Positions 21,806 to 33,829 are shown, numbered from the stretch's first letter. The stretch: 38,110 bases of DNA from Trichoplax sp. H2 (GCA_003344405.1 NOWV01000357.1:1-38110), one strand, 5' to 3'. The notes: generated by a model from the sequence alone, not told the origin. Translations and numbers: made by a program.

Positions 21806-24316
21806 GAATGAGCTATAGAAACTACTAAGCTAAAAATGGCATATATTAATATGTCGGAAATTATGTGACGGGATAATAATTAACAACTATCCGAGCAATC
21901 ATTCCCCGGTAATTAATATTTTTTAGCGGATCTATAAAAGCTGTGATAAGAGTTTAATAATTTAAATTATTTAAAGATCTCACCCTGTCCATCAGAAATT
22001 TTTCATAGTAGATTATTAAACTATAATGAGAGATAATCGAATAACGTAATTCATTTGTAAATATGTGAACACTCGTTCGCTAAGACACGAATATTTATCA
22101 ATGACAACAACATAGTATGAAATTTATACCAATATCTGTACGAAAGTAAAAATGATGCTTAAAAATCAATTTGAACCGAATATGTTTATTTCGTTAGCAA
22201 ATAATATCCTGCTGTACTTGCAATGCAATTTAGAGTTTGCTTGGCAAACATCGTATCAAATTTATTTGCGAAATTTTCTCGGAATGACAGAATTTTTTCA
22301 TAAATTTAGCGTAATAAGAAGATGGTTATCCTATTGTAACATCTTAATCAATCGCCATTTTATCATAAAATTTAGTATACCATTATAAAGAAATGGATTA
22401 TTGTAATTAATTAATAAAACAATCGATCGATATCTCTTTGAAGAAGTAGATGATGAAAAGGGAATGAAAAATTACGCATTTGGGAGGCATCACTTAGTAG
22501 CTACATACCGGCATGTAGTGATATGACATAATTGGAGAGCGATATTTCTCTCCCTAAACTAATGTTGAGCTCCGTAGATATATTTTTTGTGGTCGCTAAA
22601 TCCAAGCAAATGTTTAAATGAATATGGTATATATATGCATCATAATTACATTTTGACTTAAATTATCAACAACATAGCCATACTATTTACCATTTCGTAA
22701 ACAGATGTAAATTGAGCCCCCAAAATTTAGTTACTTTGCGCGTATGTAGACTCGACTTCGCCTCTGTTGGCAAATTATATATGGGTGTGTAAACATACAG
22801 TAGACCAAAGTATATTCAGCACAATATTTTTCGATTTCATAATTCATTGATCTATAGACTGAAATAATTTTCAACTTTAGAAATTTATAGCAATTTAATT
22901 TATCAATTAAAATTAAAGTAAATATTATTGTGGACCGAGAAGTTGTTTATGTAGAATTTTGATCCTATATGTCTAAGTTAAACAATAAAAAAGATCTTGC
23001 TTATTTTAGCAGATATGTTTGATCTAGTAAAGCGTGTACCTATGCGACTGTGATTAACTGATGAGTTTGATAGCTGTTTACAAATAAATTATTCTAATCC
23101 ACTAACTCTTCAAAACTTGCCTTGATAATACGAGGTATAATTGTATCACGACAACAAAGCTCTGAAAATGTCCGTCAATTATTGTCTCAATTATACAATT
23201 GTAAGAGCTATAACATTTATCTCTCTTGTCTTATAAATCGCTATTATTAATAATTTAGTGTGTGCAAGGATACTATACTTCTTTTGTGAAGATAGCTATA
23301 TTTTAGGTATATTGCATATTAATAAAATAATGAGTATAAACCGAAAGAAAATTTAACCAATAATCGATGAACTTGGAATGCAATCCATAACGATGCCGCA
23401 TATATAAAACTTTACCAATAGTAACTTTGCAATTACAGTTCTAGACACATTCATCATATGGGGCATAGGTATATGAATTTATCCGTTAATTTATTCTCTG
23501 TTTATAAAGCATCTGCAGCATTACGTAAATTAGTAAAAATGAATAGTTTATATATAATCTAAAAGAAATACCTATTCAAAAGCTGGATTAGTTATTTCAA
23601 GATTAATAAAATACATTTTATTCTATTGTCTCTGGTTGTATTTAAAAAATAAGATATCAGTGCTATGCTGCGGAAATTGTCCTATTCTAATTGAGTTTAA
23701 AAGGAGATTTTTATATGTGGGTGGGTGCATGATAGAAGCTTTAGTAGATATGAATTTAGCAAGTTAAAATAATTTCTACTTTAAATTCTCATGATAGCGG
23801 TCAAGCAGATATGAAGCCACACGTACCGTTACTTCTCTTTCTCTCTTCCTATACTTTCATGAAATAACGTTATACTACTGATACTGTATAAGTGCATACT
23901 GTACATTTATATCTACCAGCAGATATGAAATGGAACGCGAAGTGTTTTATTGACTACTAACACGATAATATATTGATAAAGTTATAGATAGCACAGATGT
24001 GTTATTGGGAATATCTACGTCAATTAAGGTAATGAACCTTTAAGTTTTATTAAGTAATTAGCAGAAGTTACAGTCAGTATGGTAATTTTTTCATCTTTCT
24101 TAGATTTCAGAGCCAGGATTCCTTAAAACTCTATAGAATGTAATTAAATCTTGGATTCACTATGAGCATTGTCAATACATGTCAACTGCAAGACTATTTT
24201 GTGACTGTATTCGCTGTAATTTATTCAGTATGATACATAGCTTATTAATATTTAGCAAATACAACCACTGTTAAAAATTCCTCTTGCTGTGATTGACCAA
24301 CTGGTAGTCATTAATA
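21806..24316. other. Single-copy AT-rich intergenic DNA between the two duplicated pairs
   Basis: No gene supported and no partner elsewhere in the window. A 78-codon frame at 22152-22388 has no recognisable features. A small hairpin, CTACAT/ATGTAG, lies at 22502-22519. This stretch separates the A pair from the B pair. Confidence 0.5.
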
Positions 24317-24627
24317 GTTTATCATCTATGAATTATCATAATTTGTCACCAAATTTACCGTAGTATATGAGTATAATAGTATTAAATTTAAGGAGTCCTC
24401 TATTATTAAGTCAAAAATATGAGTACAAGCATTTGGAAAGCTTGATAATAATATCAATATTATGTGCCCTAATAAACTAATTCTTACGAAATAATAATGT
24501 AGAAAGCATTTAAATGATAATAATAAATCCCTTAGCATTCAATTTAACTCAATACTTAACAGTGGCTTATATTACTAAAACTAAATTGCACGTCATAGCT
24601 AAATTGTTGTTTTACTATATTATATCA

Positions 24628-24676
24628 AAAAATGTCACTGAATAGGATATCTTATTCAGTTATTTGTGGCATTTTT
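24628..24676. repeat. Imperfect long hairpin
   Basis: Outer arms AAAAATG (24628-24634) and CATTTTT (24670-24676) enclose ACTGAATA (24637-24644 region) and TATTCAGT around a GATATC centre; one arm has about seven extra bases. The matching part of B' lacks it, so it is specific to B. Confidence 0.6.
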
Positions 24677-24778
24677 CAGATCGGAAGCTGTCCCTATCAC
24701 TAACATTTACTGGATAGCTTTTTCGAGATAAATTGTTGCTGCAAAGAGTTGAAATCCCAAATCTATCTGTTGTATTTG

Positions 24779-25275
24779 TAGCCATTGATGAATATATGTA
24801 TAAATGACTTGACGTCGAGGTACTCCATTAAAGACTGAGGGATGAAGTAATACTTTTGTAATTTTACAAGTTACGTTTATTAACTTCTATTCAAATAGAA
24901 TTATTCGAATTACTCTTAGCAATGTAAGAGGTTACATACCACTAATGTTCTCCACGATCGATATCTCATGAGCTTCGCTACTCAGAACCTAGAGCGTATT
25001 TCTAGAAACTAGGATGAGAAAAGCTTCTAAAATTCTAAATCCTTGAATAATCACCGATTGCATGATATGCACAGTTATAAGTCTGTAGCCCTTCTCCTAC
25101 TGATTCGTTACAGATATATTAGATCACCTGACTGGATATAGTTCTCTCATGGTAACAAGTGCTAATACAACTATACTATCTTGAGTTGTACAGTAGAATG
25201 ATATCCGTGCGTATTCATAACATTACTAAGTTAGAGGATACAACATATACTGTAAATTATATCAAATTGCAACAC
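24779..25275 (-). mobile_element. 497-bp insertion element, copy 2 (inverted relative to 19308-19766)
   Basis: The reverse complement of this block aligns end to end with 19308-19766. B' (around 31055-31110) joins the two flanks directly, so B' is the empty site. Both flank similarities stop at the same element ends, which confirms the boundaries to within about 10 bases. No coding frame and no terminal inverted repeat are seen. The length difference from copy 1 comes from internal indels. Confidence 0.7.
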
Positions 25276-27473
25276 CGTTTTTGATTTACTTTCTTCCGGT
25301 AAAATAAATTAGCTAAATGATACCGCTATCAGTAACGCTTGCGCAGCATTTATCAACCTTGCTCGGATATGTTTTTTTAATAAGATGGAAAATCGCTCTG
25401 AGACTAAAATTATAACACATTACTTGTATAGATTATATATTACTGAATTTAAGACCAAGATCGCATATGTATATACTTGTATATCTCAAATTCATCCTGT
25501 AATATAACTGTAGCTATTCTAAAGATATTACATTGACTACAGTTATTCCCTTCTAGAACAATAGCAAGATCAAATCTAATAACCATCGTTGTTTTATTCG
25601 ATCTAAAAGATATTGTGCTCTTACACAGCTGATCTACTCAAAGTAACTTACTACGAAAAGCAATATTTTAATAATAGTGTTCGATAGTAAGGCATCGAAG
25701 TTAGAAAAATAAATAATTTTTAAACAGGGATATAATGGATGCATCCTACCTGGTAGTCTATTGTTGATTTAAATAAAATCAGACGAAATCATTACTTTAA
25801 ACATTTTTTATCTACGTAAATACTTAATTATTACCATATATTTATCATTAATAGCGTCTGTGTCTTGATGTTAGTCGATTAAATCGAGCTTGATATAGCC
25901 ATAGTTTGATTAGTTCGTTTAAAATAGGTTTACATGGAATTACGCCTGAACAATCGTATTCAATCAATAGAATCTTAAATCCATTCCTAATTATAGATCA
26001 AATATCAGATCATTTGCCTCTTATAGATAGTTATTTGTAGCTTAAAAGAGGCCAAGAAGTTTGTTCACAAACTGCGACTCAAATCTATTATAATCGAAAC
26101 TAGACTGCTTCATACTCATATATTACTATTACATTGATCTTTGGACTAGACTTAAAACAGCCCGAATGATGATTGCAACGGGTAACTATAAGTACTTGCT
26201 TATTAATTAATATTTTATCGAGGTCAAAATTACCTCATTATAGTGATTAAGGTCTTTTGTCAATTGGATTTTATTATTTTTGTTTATGTGATTTACAAAA
26301 ATAAATATTAGCTTTTATTGATATGGCATCAAATAAATGATAAATATCGCTGATTTCACATAGGCAAATCGTTGTATTAGGTTAGCTATATAATAACAAG
26401 ATTGCTGCCTCATAATATTCATAAGTTTAAAAATTCAATAATTACTCCAAAGTGAATATTTTGATTGGTTCAATATGAAGAATTTCTTGGCCTGATCGTC
26501 TGATATAATTTATAAACAACTATCGTTTGTTTCTCTCAGGTATATTATATTAGCTAAATTTATCTATTAGGACTACAAGGCCCTTCATTAAACTATATTT
26601 GGATAAGGACTATTTCGCTACTTTCATTCATTAAGAGAATTTAAATATAGAGAATTCGGTATTTCTCCCGATGAATGATAGATTAAGTGATTAATTCACT
26701 GTTTATCATCTGATCAGCCGCAAAGAAACTATTTAGCTATATCTCATCGTATCGAACAACAAGATAATTGTCCTCTACGCGTTTAACAATAACAGGATAA
26801 TAATATAATTCTCTAGAACAGAATTTACTATATCGCATTCTAAGAGAGCTTACTGTTACGCAATTTTTTCGATTGGATTAGCTCGTTAATAAACTAATTG
26901 AAGAGATTTCACTGTATCTTGCGACATCTAAATTATCTCAGTTGTTGTTTATTTTATATTAATACTAGCGAGTTTTAATTTAGAACGGAAATTTAGATTT
27001 AAATTGATCTAATCTAAAATCTAGCAACATTGCGCACATTATTCATTGGATCGGAAGACTAAACTGGCGTCGATTGAATCCTTACTAGCTTAAATCTATA
27101 GATCAAAGATCGTATTGCGATATTATCCGAGAATTCCTAATTACGGTAAAGTGCCTATATGCTCATAAATTAGTGTAAAATTCCGCTGATTACCTGGATA
27201 ACTATACAAAATAATTAATTAAATTTCTATACTTCACTGGTATTAATTAAATAGCTTCGCCGTTAACTTCTATTACTATCTACAAGTATGCTATCGTCCA
27301 GGATTTAATCTAAAATATAATTTTGCTAATACATTAAAAATTTACCTTAAATAATATATGTTGAGTCACTGACTACTTTTATTCTTTTATGGTATTAATT
27401 ACATCATATTTTATTCATACTTTTAGTTATCGAAATACGAGTTTACTGTGATCGTTCGCCTCTTTCAAGCGCT
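25276..27473. other. Intergenic and upstream region of the unit B receptor
   Basis: No gene seen. It matches 31110-33829 in B' at high similarity, including the last 450 bases before the ATG, which makes the promoter region comparable between paralogues. A possible 3' splice site, ATACTTTTAG, ends at 27426, 47 bases before the ATG, and is kept in B' (ending at 33782). Confidence 0.6.
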
Positions 27474-28571
27474 ATGGCAGCCTTAAATCTCACTTTTAAT
27501 TTCGAATTGATCAATAGTAGCGAGATATTAAATGATACTTGCCTTAATTGTACTGTAGTCCCAAATCGAAATCTTCGAGCCCAGCTGTATCTTACGGCAT
27601 TCATTTCTTTCATTGGCATCGGTCTCAATCTTGCTATCTGTTACGCCATTAGGAAGAAGAAATTACTCAGCTCTTCCATCTATACTTTTATTTTCAGTAT
27701 CAGTATATCTGATATTATTACTTTGTTCGGTTTAATCCTTAATGCATTCGTAAACGTTCAACCTGGCCAAGCTACCATAATACACCATATTGTTTGTAAG
27801 TGTTCAACATTTTTATCAAGCATGAGCTTTACTGTTTCTGTTATGTGCTTAGCAGCTTTGGCAATCGATCGTTACTATATTATGCTTGATAAACAAATTT
27901 ATAAGGCATCATTAAGAGGAAATTCACGAAATAAAATAGTAATAGCACTCATCTGGATTTATGCTGCTGCAACCAATAGTCCTCAACTTCATTTAGTACA
28001 AGTTACTGTTAATGGCACTTGTGACGTTTACTATTATGGCGATAATTATAATCTACCCTATTTTGTAACTGTTTTAATATTGAATTTTTATATTCCTGTA
28101 GTAGTTATGATCATAACTTATAGAAAAATCATCTTACGCTTAAAAGTACCTATGGTGAACAGTCATCTAGATACTTCTTCTTCTTCCCATAGAGATAATA
28201 TTCAAGTGAATCGTAGGCGTACAATATCTACTATTAAAATGATTGTTGTTGCTACTGTAGTCTATATGATCACATCTCTTCCAGTACCTGTTATTATGGT
28301 AGCTGCTGCTGCCAAAAAAATCACAGTAATAGAATTACGCCAAAATGCTCATCCCGCTTTATCCGCATTGATTACAGTTGGCTTATCGATTTCAGTCATT
28401 TGCTGTATACAAAATCCGATCATATATTTAATATTTAATAGCACATTACGAAGCGCTTTACCAAAATGGTGCCGCTGTTGTCATTGCTGTAGTAAATATG
28501 ACGATGAAGGCAATACAATAATTATCCAAGTCAGTACACAACAACAAAATTTTCCTTCTACGAAAGTCTAA
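27474..28571 (+). CDS. Class A (rhodopsin-like) G-protein-coupled receptor, unit B
   Basis: Receptor of 365 residues. Four N-terminal sequons lie at N5, N14, N20 and N25. Helices lie near 37-60, 67-93, 108-138, 154-175, 193-222, 251-280 and 294-319. Hallmarks are N52, D80, C108 with C183, S122 (3.39), D132-R133-Y134, W161, P208 and Y216, and N314-P315-I-I-Y318. Helix 6 reads T267-S268-L269-P270, so Trp6.48 is Ser and Phe6.44 is Tyr264. Loop 3 contains R247-R248-R249-T250, a possible basophilic kinase site. Cysteines at 333, 335, 336, 338 and 339 follow helix 8. The protein ends in S-T-K-V, which fits a class I PDZ ligand. The ATG has G at -3 and G at +4. It is about 80% identical to the B' gene and shares the same family signature as pair A. 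Ligand unknown. Confidence 0.96.
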   Translation: MAALNLTFNFELINSSEILNDTCLNCTVVPNRNLRAQLYLTAFISFIGIGLNLAICYAIRKKKLLSSSIYTFIFSISISDIITLFGLILNAFVNVQPGQATIIHHIVCKCSTFLSSMSFTVSVMCLAALAIDRYYIMLDKQIYKASLRGNSRNKIVIALIWIYAAATNSPQLHLVQVTVNGTCDVYYYGDNYNLPYFVTVLILNFYIPVVVMIITYRKIILRLKVPMVNSHLDTSSSSHRDNIQVNRRRTISTIKMIVVATVVYMITSLPVPVIMVAAAAKKITVIELRQNAHPALSALITVGLSISVICCIQNPIIYLIFNSTLRSALPKWCRCCHCCSKYDDEGNTIIIQVSTQQQNFPSTKV

Positions 28572-29279
28572 CGATATCTAATATAAAAGGATAAAAAGAA
28601 CGACGAATCCTGGGAAAATGACCGTTACCTTCCAGGATCTATCTTGGACAGAGATGACTAAAAGAAAATGTCTTATACAGTGTAGATTAAAATTACTGTA
28701 ATTAGCTGAAATCAAAACATACAGAAATTTCTAATAATGCTAATCTCCTGACGTCGTATTGCATCACTATCAGTTATGCTTTCTCCTGATTTATTGATCG
28801 GAAACGATTCTATCAACGATGTCAATTTGACCACTTTAATAATAATTTAAGACCATAAGCCTGTAATATGAAGATATTGTATGAGCATAAGCATCGCAAA
28901 TATATAAAAACAATAAATGATAGCTTCTACTAGTCTTCTTTCTTTTAGTATTTCTGCTTTCTACACTGCGTAGATTCTAGAAAATTTGACAGATTTTGGA
29001 CACGATTTATAAATTATCGTATGCAATAAAAAATAACTAATACTTTAAACTACCCAAATAGGCACGGTAATACGACAATAAAATATGAGATAATTGAAAG
29101 AAAGTTAGTTTATTACTCATTAGGACTTAGAAAAACCTTTAACAATATCAAGTATCTAACAACTTATCTACTATAGTTCTACGCCTAGTAACCCTTAATT
29201 ATAACAAAAAACAAGCTTCTTTTATAGTTTCTTTAATAGCCTAATTAACAGTTGTTCGCATCAATAATTTTTAAACTAG
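28572..29279. other. Downstream region of the unit B receptor
   Basis: No gene. It matches 34931-35656 and then 36052-36100 of B', because B' has a 390-bp insertion. The empty site is ACTGC at 28965-28969. Confidence 0.55.
28912..28917 (+). terminator. Possible polyadenylation signal AATAAA
   Basis: AATAAA 341 bases after the stop codon, in the context CAATAAATGATAG, which is kept in B' at 35599-35604. AT-rich DNA contains many such words, so the conservation is the only support. Confidence 0.25.
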
Positions 29280-30407
29280 TTCTGATATACAACATATTAA
29301 TTCTTTCTATATTAACGATTTATATCAACCATAGAGCATTGATGCAATTGTCAATGTAGGCGCAATCTTTTTACTAGTGTTTAACAATTTTGCTGTTTCT
29401 AACAAATTCCTTTAATGAACTAATATTGTTTACAATCAAGATTTAAATTCTATATCCTTTATAATTCTCCACTACTAATTATTTGGCGTACAGTAAAGTG
29501 TTACGTAAAATTAATTAGGACTAATTTTCTTTAAAAACAGAAAAATTAAAAATAAGATTTTAATTGTATCATTACACCGTAACACCTTCATTAATGAAGA
29601 GCTATGGTAATAGAAGATGATAACTTATAGGAGTTTGTAAGTCGATTAAATAAGGTTAAAGAATGTCGACCTGTCACAAAACAACTTTCGTGATCGTACC
29701 TAAACTAGTCTATCTACTCTTATGGTTCTCTGACTAACTCCCGAGATCCTCAGTAAGAGAAAACTAACTTATTCCTGTACTATTGTAATCCAGTCAAACG
29801 ATAGGTTTAGGTTAATAAATATATTTATTGCTGGCCCGTTTACGTTTGCACCAGTGTACTCTACGTTAGCCTCATGGAACTCAGATTAAAAATTAGTAAT
29901 CAAGCTTATATACAATTTCATATGTCACACAAATAACCTCGGTGCTAATCTTTCACGTTAAATTATGTAATGTGCAATATAGGCTTACTATAGACTAGAC
30001 CGAGTGCTAATTAATACTTGTCACTAATTAATATTAATTAGCAAGTTCAATTATTTATCACACATTTATGGTGCAATCTCACCATTAATTCTATTAATTC
30101 TAGGGTTAATTCTATTGCCTACTTTGGCATAATTAATTAATAATTAATTAATAACAATAAGCATATTATAACTCAATTCAAAGTCATAAACAATAATAAT
30201 AATCAATTAACAGTTGAGAATTGTTGTCTACTACACGACAATCTCTAATAATATTTTTAATCACACGACAGTATATCATTACAGCTATTCTACTATCGCA
30301 AATTACTACTAGTTATATGCAAGGAGCATCAAGCTCAGTAAAACGACCCTTGTCTTTAACTCAAAACTTTATAATTACTTTCCAATCTTGGCAACTGCGA
30401 GACTGGT
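29280..30407. repeat. Segment repeated at 36786-37564 with high identity
   Basis: Starts with TTCTGATATACAACATATTA and ends at GAGACTGGT, as does the other copy. By eye the shared parts are about 95% identical, more than the neighbouring receptor genes, so this segment was copied or homogenised later than the unit itself. This copy has about 351 extra bases (29841-30191) between GGCCCGTT and AATAATAATCAATTAACAG. No convincing gene; a frame at 30221-30466 starts with TTG, not ATG. Confidence 0.85.
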
Positions 30408-30494
30408 ATTGTGTTGCTGTTCCTCCTGACGATAGGAGACCGTCAGTATTTAGAGTTGTAAAGTAGGTTAATGTCAGGGAGGGCAAACCTGACA
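30399..30494. other. Two-hairpin module, copy 1
   Basis: Related to 35952-36046. Hairpin 1 is CTGACGAT (30426-30433), loop AGGAG, ACCGTCAG (30439-30446), with one A/C mismatch that becomes a G/U pair on the other strand. Hairpin 2 is TGTCAGG (30472-30478), a 9-base loop, CCTGACA (30488-30494). Both hairpins lie at matching positions in copy 2, where hairpin 2 has different bases but still pairs. Here CCTGAC of hairpin 1 could also pair with GTCAGG of hairpin 2. Confidence 0.55.
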
Positions 30495-31148
30495 GTAGAC
30501 TCATAGTGTGTAGTTTCTACGATATTTTAACTTTTTCCTCGTTACAAATTTCGTACAGCTATATAGATACTAGACTCAAAATGATCATTGTAAATATATA
30601 TTAAGTATAAGAATATTCTTGTAACTTTTTAATCATTATTAGCTATAGTTTATCATCTATAAGCTATAAAAATTTATGACCGACTTTACAACAGCAAATT
30701 ATGGCATAGAACGTAAAGAATCTTATACCATCGAGTCTAAAGTATAACTGCAATCACTAGTAAAGCGTGATAATATCAATATTATATACCGTAATAAAGT
30801 GATATTTTAGAAATAACACAGGGAAATGTTGAAATGTTAATAATAATAATAATAATAATAATCTCCTTAGCATTCAAATACTTAACTCAATACTAAGCAG
30901 ATCTTATATTACAAAAATAGAATTTCATAGCATATTTAAAATATAGTTTTTACTTTATCGTAAAAATTTATTTGTGTCGCTTTTCAGATTAGAAACTACT
31001 GCTATTACTAACATTTACTAAACAGCTTTTTTCAAATAAATTTATAGCTTCTAGAGATGGTATCACAAATCCGTCCTTTATTTACTCCGCCATATGATAA
31101 ATCTAATAAATATAATTGCTATCAGTAGCGCTTACATAGCACTTATCC
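30495..31148. other. Junction between units B and B' and start of B'
   Basis: No gene. B' homology begins near 30645. It includes a TAA microsatellite and the empty site (about 31055-31110) for the element at 24779-25275. Confidence 0.5.
30838..30862. repeat. TAA microsatellite
   Basis: About eight TAA units. The matching place in unit B (about 24514-24524) has three, so the run expanded in B'. Confidence 0.9.
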
Positions 31149-31965
31149 TCCCAGTTCGGAAATATTTGTTTAATAAGATAGAAAATCGTCATAAAATAAG
31201 GCGTGCAACATAGTACTTCTATAGAGTGAATATTACTGAATTTGAGATCAAGATCGCATCTGGATGTACTTTTATATGAGCATCTCAAATGCATCATGTA
31301 ATATGACTGTAGCTATTCCTAAGATATTCCATCACCTACATCTAATTCCTTCTAGAACAATAACGAAGTCAAATTCAATAACCATCGTTATTTTATTCGA
31401 TCAAAACGAAATTTACGCTTGTACAGCTGATCTACTCAAAGCAACTTATTATTACGAGAGCAATATTTCAATAATAGTCTTCGATAGTTAGTTATGAAAG
31501 TTAGTGTAGTAAATTTTAAACAAGGATATAAAGGAGCTTAATATAATAGCCATAGTTTATTTAATGCATTTATATAGATTTACAAGAGATTACAGCTGAA
31601 CAATCGTATTCAATCAATAGGATCTTTGGTCTATTCCCGAATATAGATCAAATATCAGATTATTTCCCTTTTATCGAAGGTTATTTGTAACTTGAAAGAG
31701 GTCAAAAAGTCTGCTTACAAATTACCATAATGCTAATCTTTCGACTAGGCTTGAGCCAGCCTGAATGATGGTCGCAATCGGTAACAATAACTCTTACTTA
31801 TTAATCGATATTTTGTTAGAGGTCAAAATGACTTTATTATAGTGATTAATGCCTTTTGTCAGTTGGATGTTATTATTGTTGTTTATATAATCAATAAGAG
31901 ATAAATAATTGCTTATGTAGACGTGACATCAATTAAATGACAAATATTTGAAGCATATGACTCTT
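31149..31965. repeat. Left copy of a segment duplicated across the assembly gap
   Basis: Begins TCCCAGTTCGGAAATATTTG and ends GAAGCATATGACTCTT; the right copy 31986-32947 starts and ends with the same words. Substitutions are a few percent. This copy lacks about 145 bases (after ACAAGGATATAA) that are present in the right copy and in unit B, so it is the derived form. Confidence 0.9.
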
Positions 31966-31985
31966 NNNNNNNNNNNNNNNNNNNN
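31966..31985. other. Assembly gap (20 N)
   Basis: Twenty N bases join two sequence pieces whose ends overlap in content. The real distance is not known. Confidence 0.99.
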
Positions 31986-32947
31986 TCCCAGTTCGGAAAT
32001 ATTTGTTTAATAAGATAGAAAATCGTCATAAAATAAGGCGTGCAACATAGTACTTCTATAGAGTGAATATTACTGAATTTGAGATCAAGATCGCATCTGG
32101 ATGTACTTTTATATGAGCATCTCAAATGCATCACGTAATATATGACCCTAGCTTTTCTTAAGATATTCCATCAACTACATCTAATTCCTTCTAGAACAAT
32201 AACGAAGTCAAATTCAATAACCATCGTTATTTTATTCGATCAAAACGAAATTTACGCTTGCACAGCTGATCTACTCAAAGCAACTTATTACGAGAGCAAT
32301 ATTTCAATAATAGTCTTCGATAGTTAGTTATGAAAGTTAGTGTAGTAAATTTTAAACAAGTATATAATGGGATGTATGCTCCGTTGTAGTCTATTGTTGA
32401 TTTAAATGAAATCTGATCTAATAATTCTTTTAAACATTTTACATCTACGTCAATGGTTGATTATCACCATAGATTCATCATTAATAGCGTCTGTGTCTTA
32501 TCGTTAGTCGATTAAATGGAGCTTAATATAGCCATAGTTTATTTAATGCATTTAAATTGGTTTACAAGAGATTACACCTGAACGATCGTATTCAATCAAT
32601 AGGATCTTTGGTCTATTCCCGAATATAGATCAAATATCAGATTATTTCCCTTTTATCGAAGGTTATTTGTAACTTGAAAGAGGTCAAGAAGTCTGCTTAC
32701 AAATTACCATAATGCTAATCTTTCGACTAGACTTGAGCCAGCCTGAATGAGGGTCGCAATGGGTAACCATAACTCTTACTTATTAATCGATATTTTGTTA
32801 GAGGTCAAAATGACTTTATTATAGTGATTAATGCCTTTTGTCAGTTGGATGTTATTATTGTTGTTTATATAATCAATAAGAAATAAATAATTGCTTATGT
32901 AGACGTGACATCAATTAAATGACAAATATTTGAAGCATATGACTCTT
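31986..32947. repeat. Right copy of the segment duplicated across the assembly gap
   Basis: Matches 31149-31965 and additionally holds the roughly 145-base stretch near 32363-32516 that unit B also has at about 25725-25880. It continues into sequence colinear with unit B, whereas the left copy stops at the gap. Small open frames on either strand here are repeats of one another and show no domain. Confidence 0.9.
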
Positions 32948-33829
32948 CATTGAACTATGTTTGGATAAGGACTATTTCACTACTTTCATTCATTAAGAAA
33001 ATTTGAAGATAGAGAATTCGATATTTTTCACGGTAGTGATAGAGTAAGTTATTAATTGACTTGGCATCATTTGATTAGCCGCAAAGAAACACTTTAGCTG
33101 TATTTCATCGCACCGATCAACAAGGAAAACTATCTTCTACGTGTATAATATAACAAGATGATAATATAATTCTCTAGAACAGAATTTATTATATCGTATT
33201 CTAAGACAGCTTACAGTTAGGGAATTTCTTCAATTCGATTGGATTCTTAATAAACTACATGAAGAGACTTCATCGCATCTACGACATTTAAACTATCTCA
33301 GTTCTTGTCCATTTTATATTGACGATAGAGGATTGTAATTTAGAATGGAAGTTTAGATTAACTTGATCTAACCTAACGTCTAGAAACATTACGCATATTA
33401 TTCATTGGATCTGAAGTCTAAACCGGCATCGATTGAATCCTTATTAGCTTAGATCTATAGATCAAAGATCACATTGCGATATTATTGGAAATATCCAAAT
33501 TACGGTAAACTGCCTATGCTCATAAATTAGTATAAAAGTCCAGTGATATCCTTGAATAACTATATTAAAAGTAGTTAAATTTTTATATTTTACCACCATT
33601 AATTAAATAGCGTTGCCGTTAACATCTATTGCTATCTATAAGCATGTTATCGTACATGATTTAAACTAAAATACAATTTGCTAAGACATTGAATAATTAC
33701 ATTAATTGAATACTACATATTGAGTTACCGACTACTTTATTTTTCTGGTATTGATTGTACTATAATTTATAAATACTTTTAGTGATTGAAATACGAATTT
33801 ATAGTGGCCGTTCGCCTCTTTTAAGCATT
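32948..33829. other. Upstream region of the unit B' receptor
   Basis: No gene. Closely similar to 26580-27473 in unit B, including an ATACTTTTAG word ending at 33782 that may be a 3' splice site of a 5'-UTR intron. Confidence 0.6.

Larger units (their letters stand above)
24317..30644. repeat. Duplication unit B (first copy)
   Basis: Colinear with 30645-37564. Anchors are the TAGTTTATCATCTAT word (24317 and about 30647), the stretch 25350-25900 versus 31149-32520, the 400 bases upstream of the receptors, the receptors themselves, and 28890-29040 versus 35560-36100. Left edges are approximate. Similarity is higher than between A and A', so this pair is younger or more homogenised. Confidence 0.85.

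Noticed and set aside
30221-30466. 81-codon frame in the repeated segment
   Set aside because: Begins with TTG; the second copy near 37380-37560 has an in-frame stop (TAA after the CTTTAA word) and no ATG at the same place.
31103-31491. Small frames on both strands around the gap, repeated at 31913-32327
   Set aside because: They are copies of each other through the likely haplotype duplication; unit B shows frameshifts in the same places.
33782-33829. Sixteen-codon N-terminal extension of the B' receptor from a GTG
   Set aside because: GTG is not a normal eukaryotic start, the partner gene has no equivalent, and the bases form a likely splice acceptor; ATG 33830 aligns with the paralogue.
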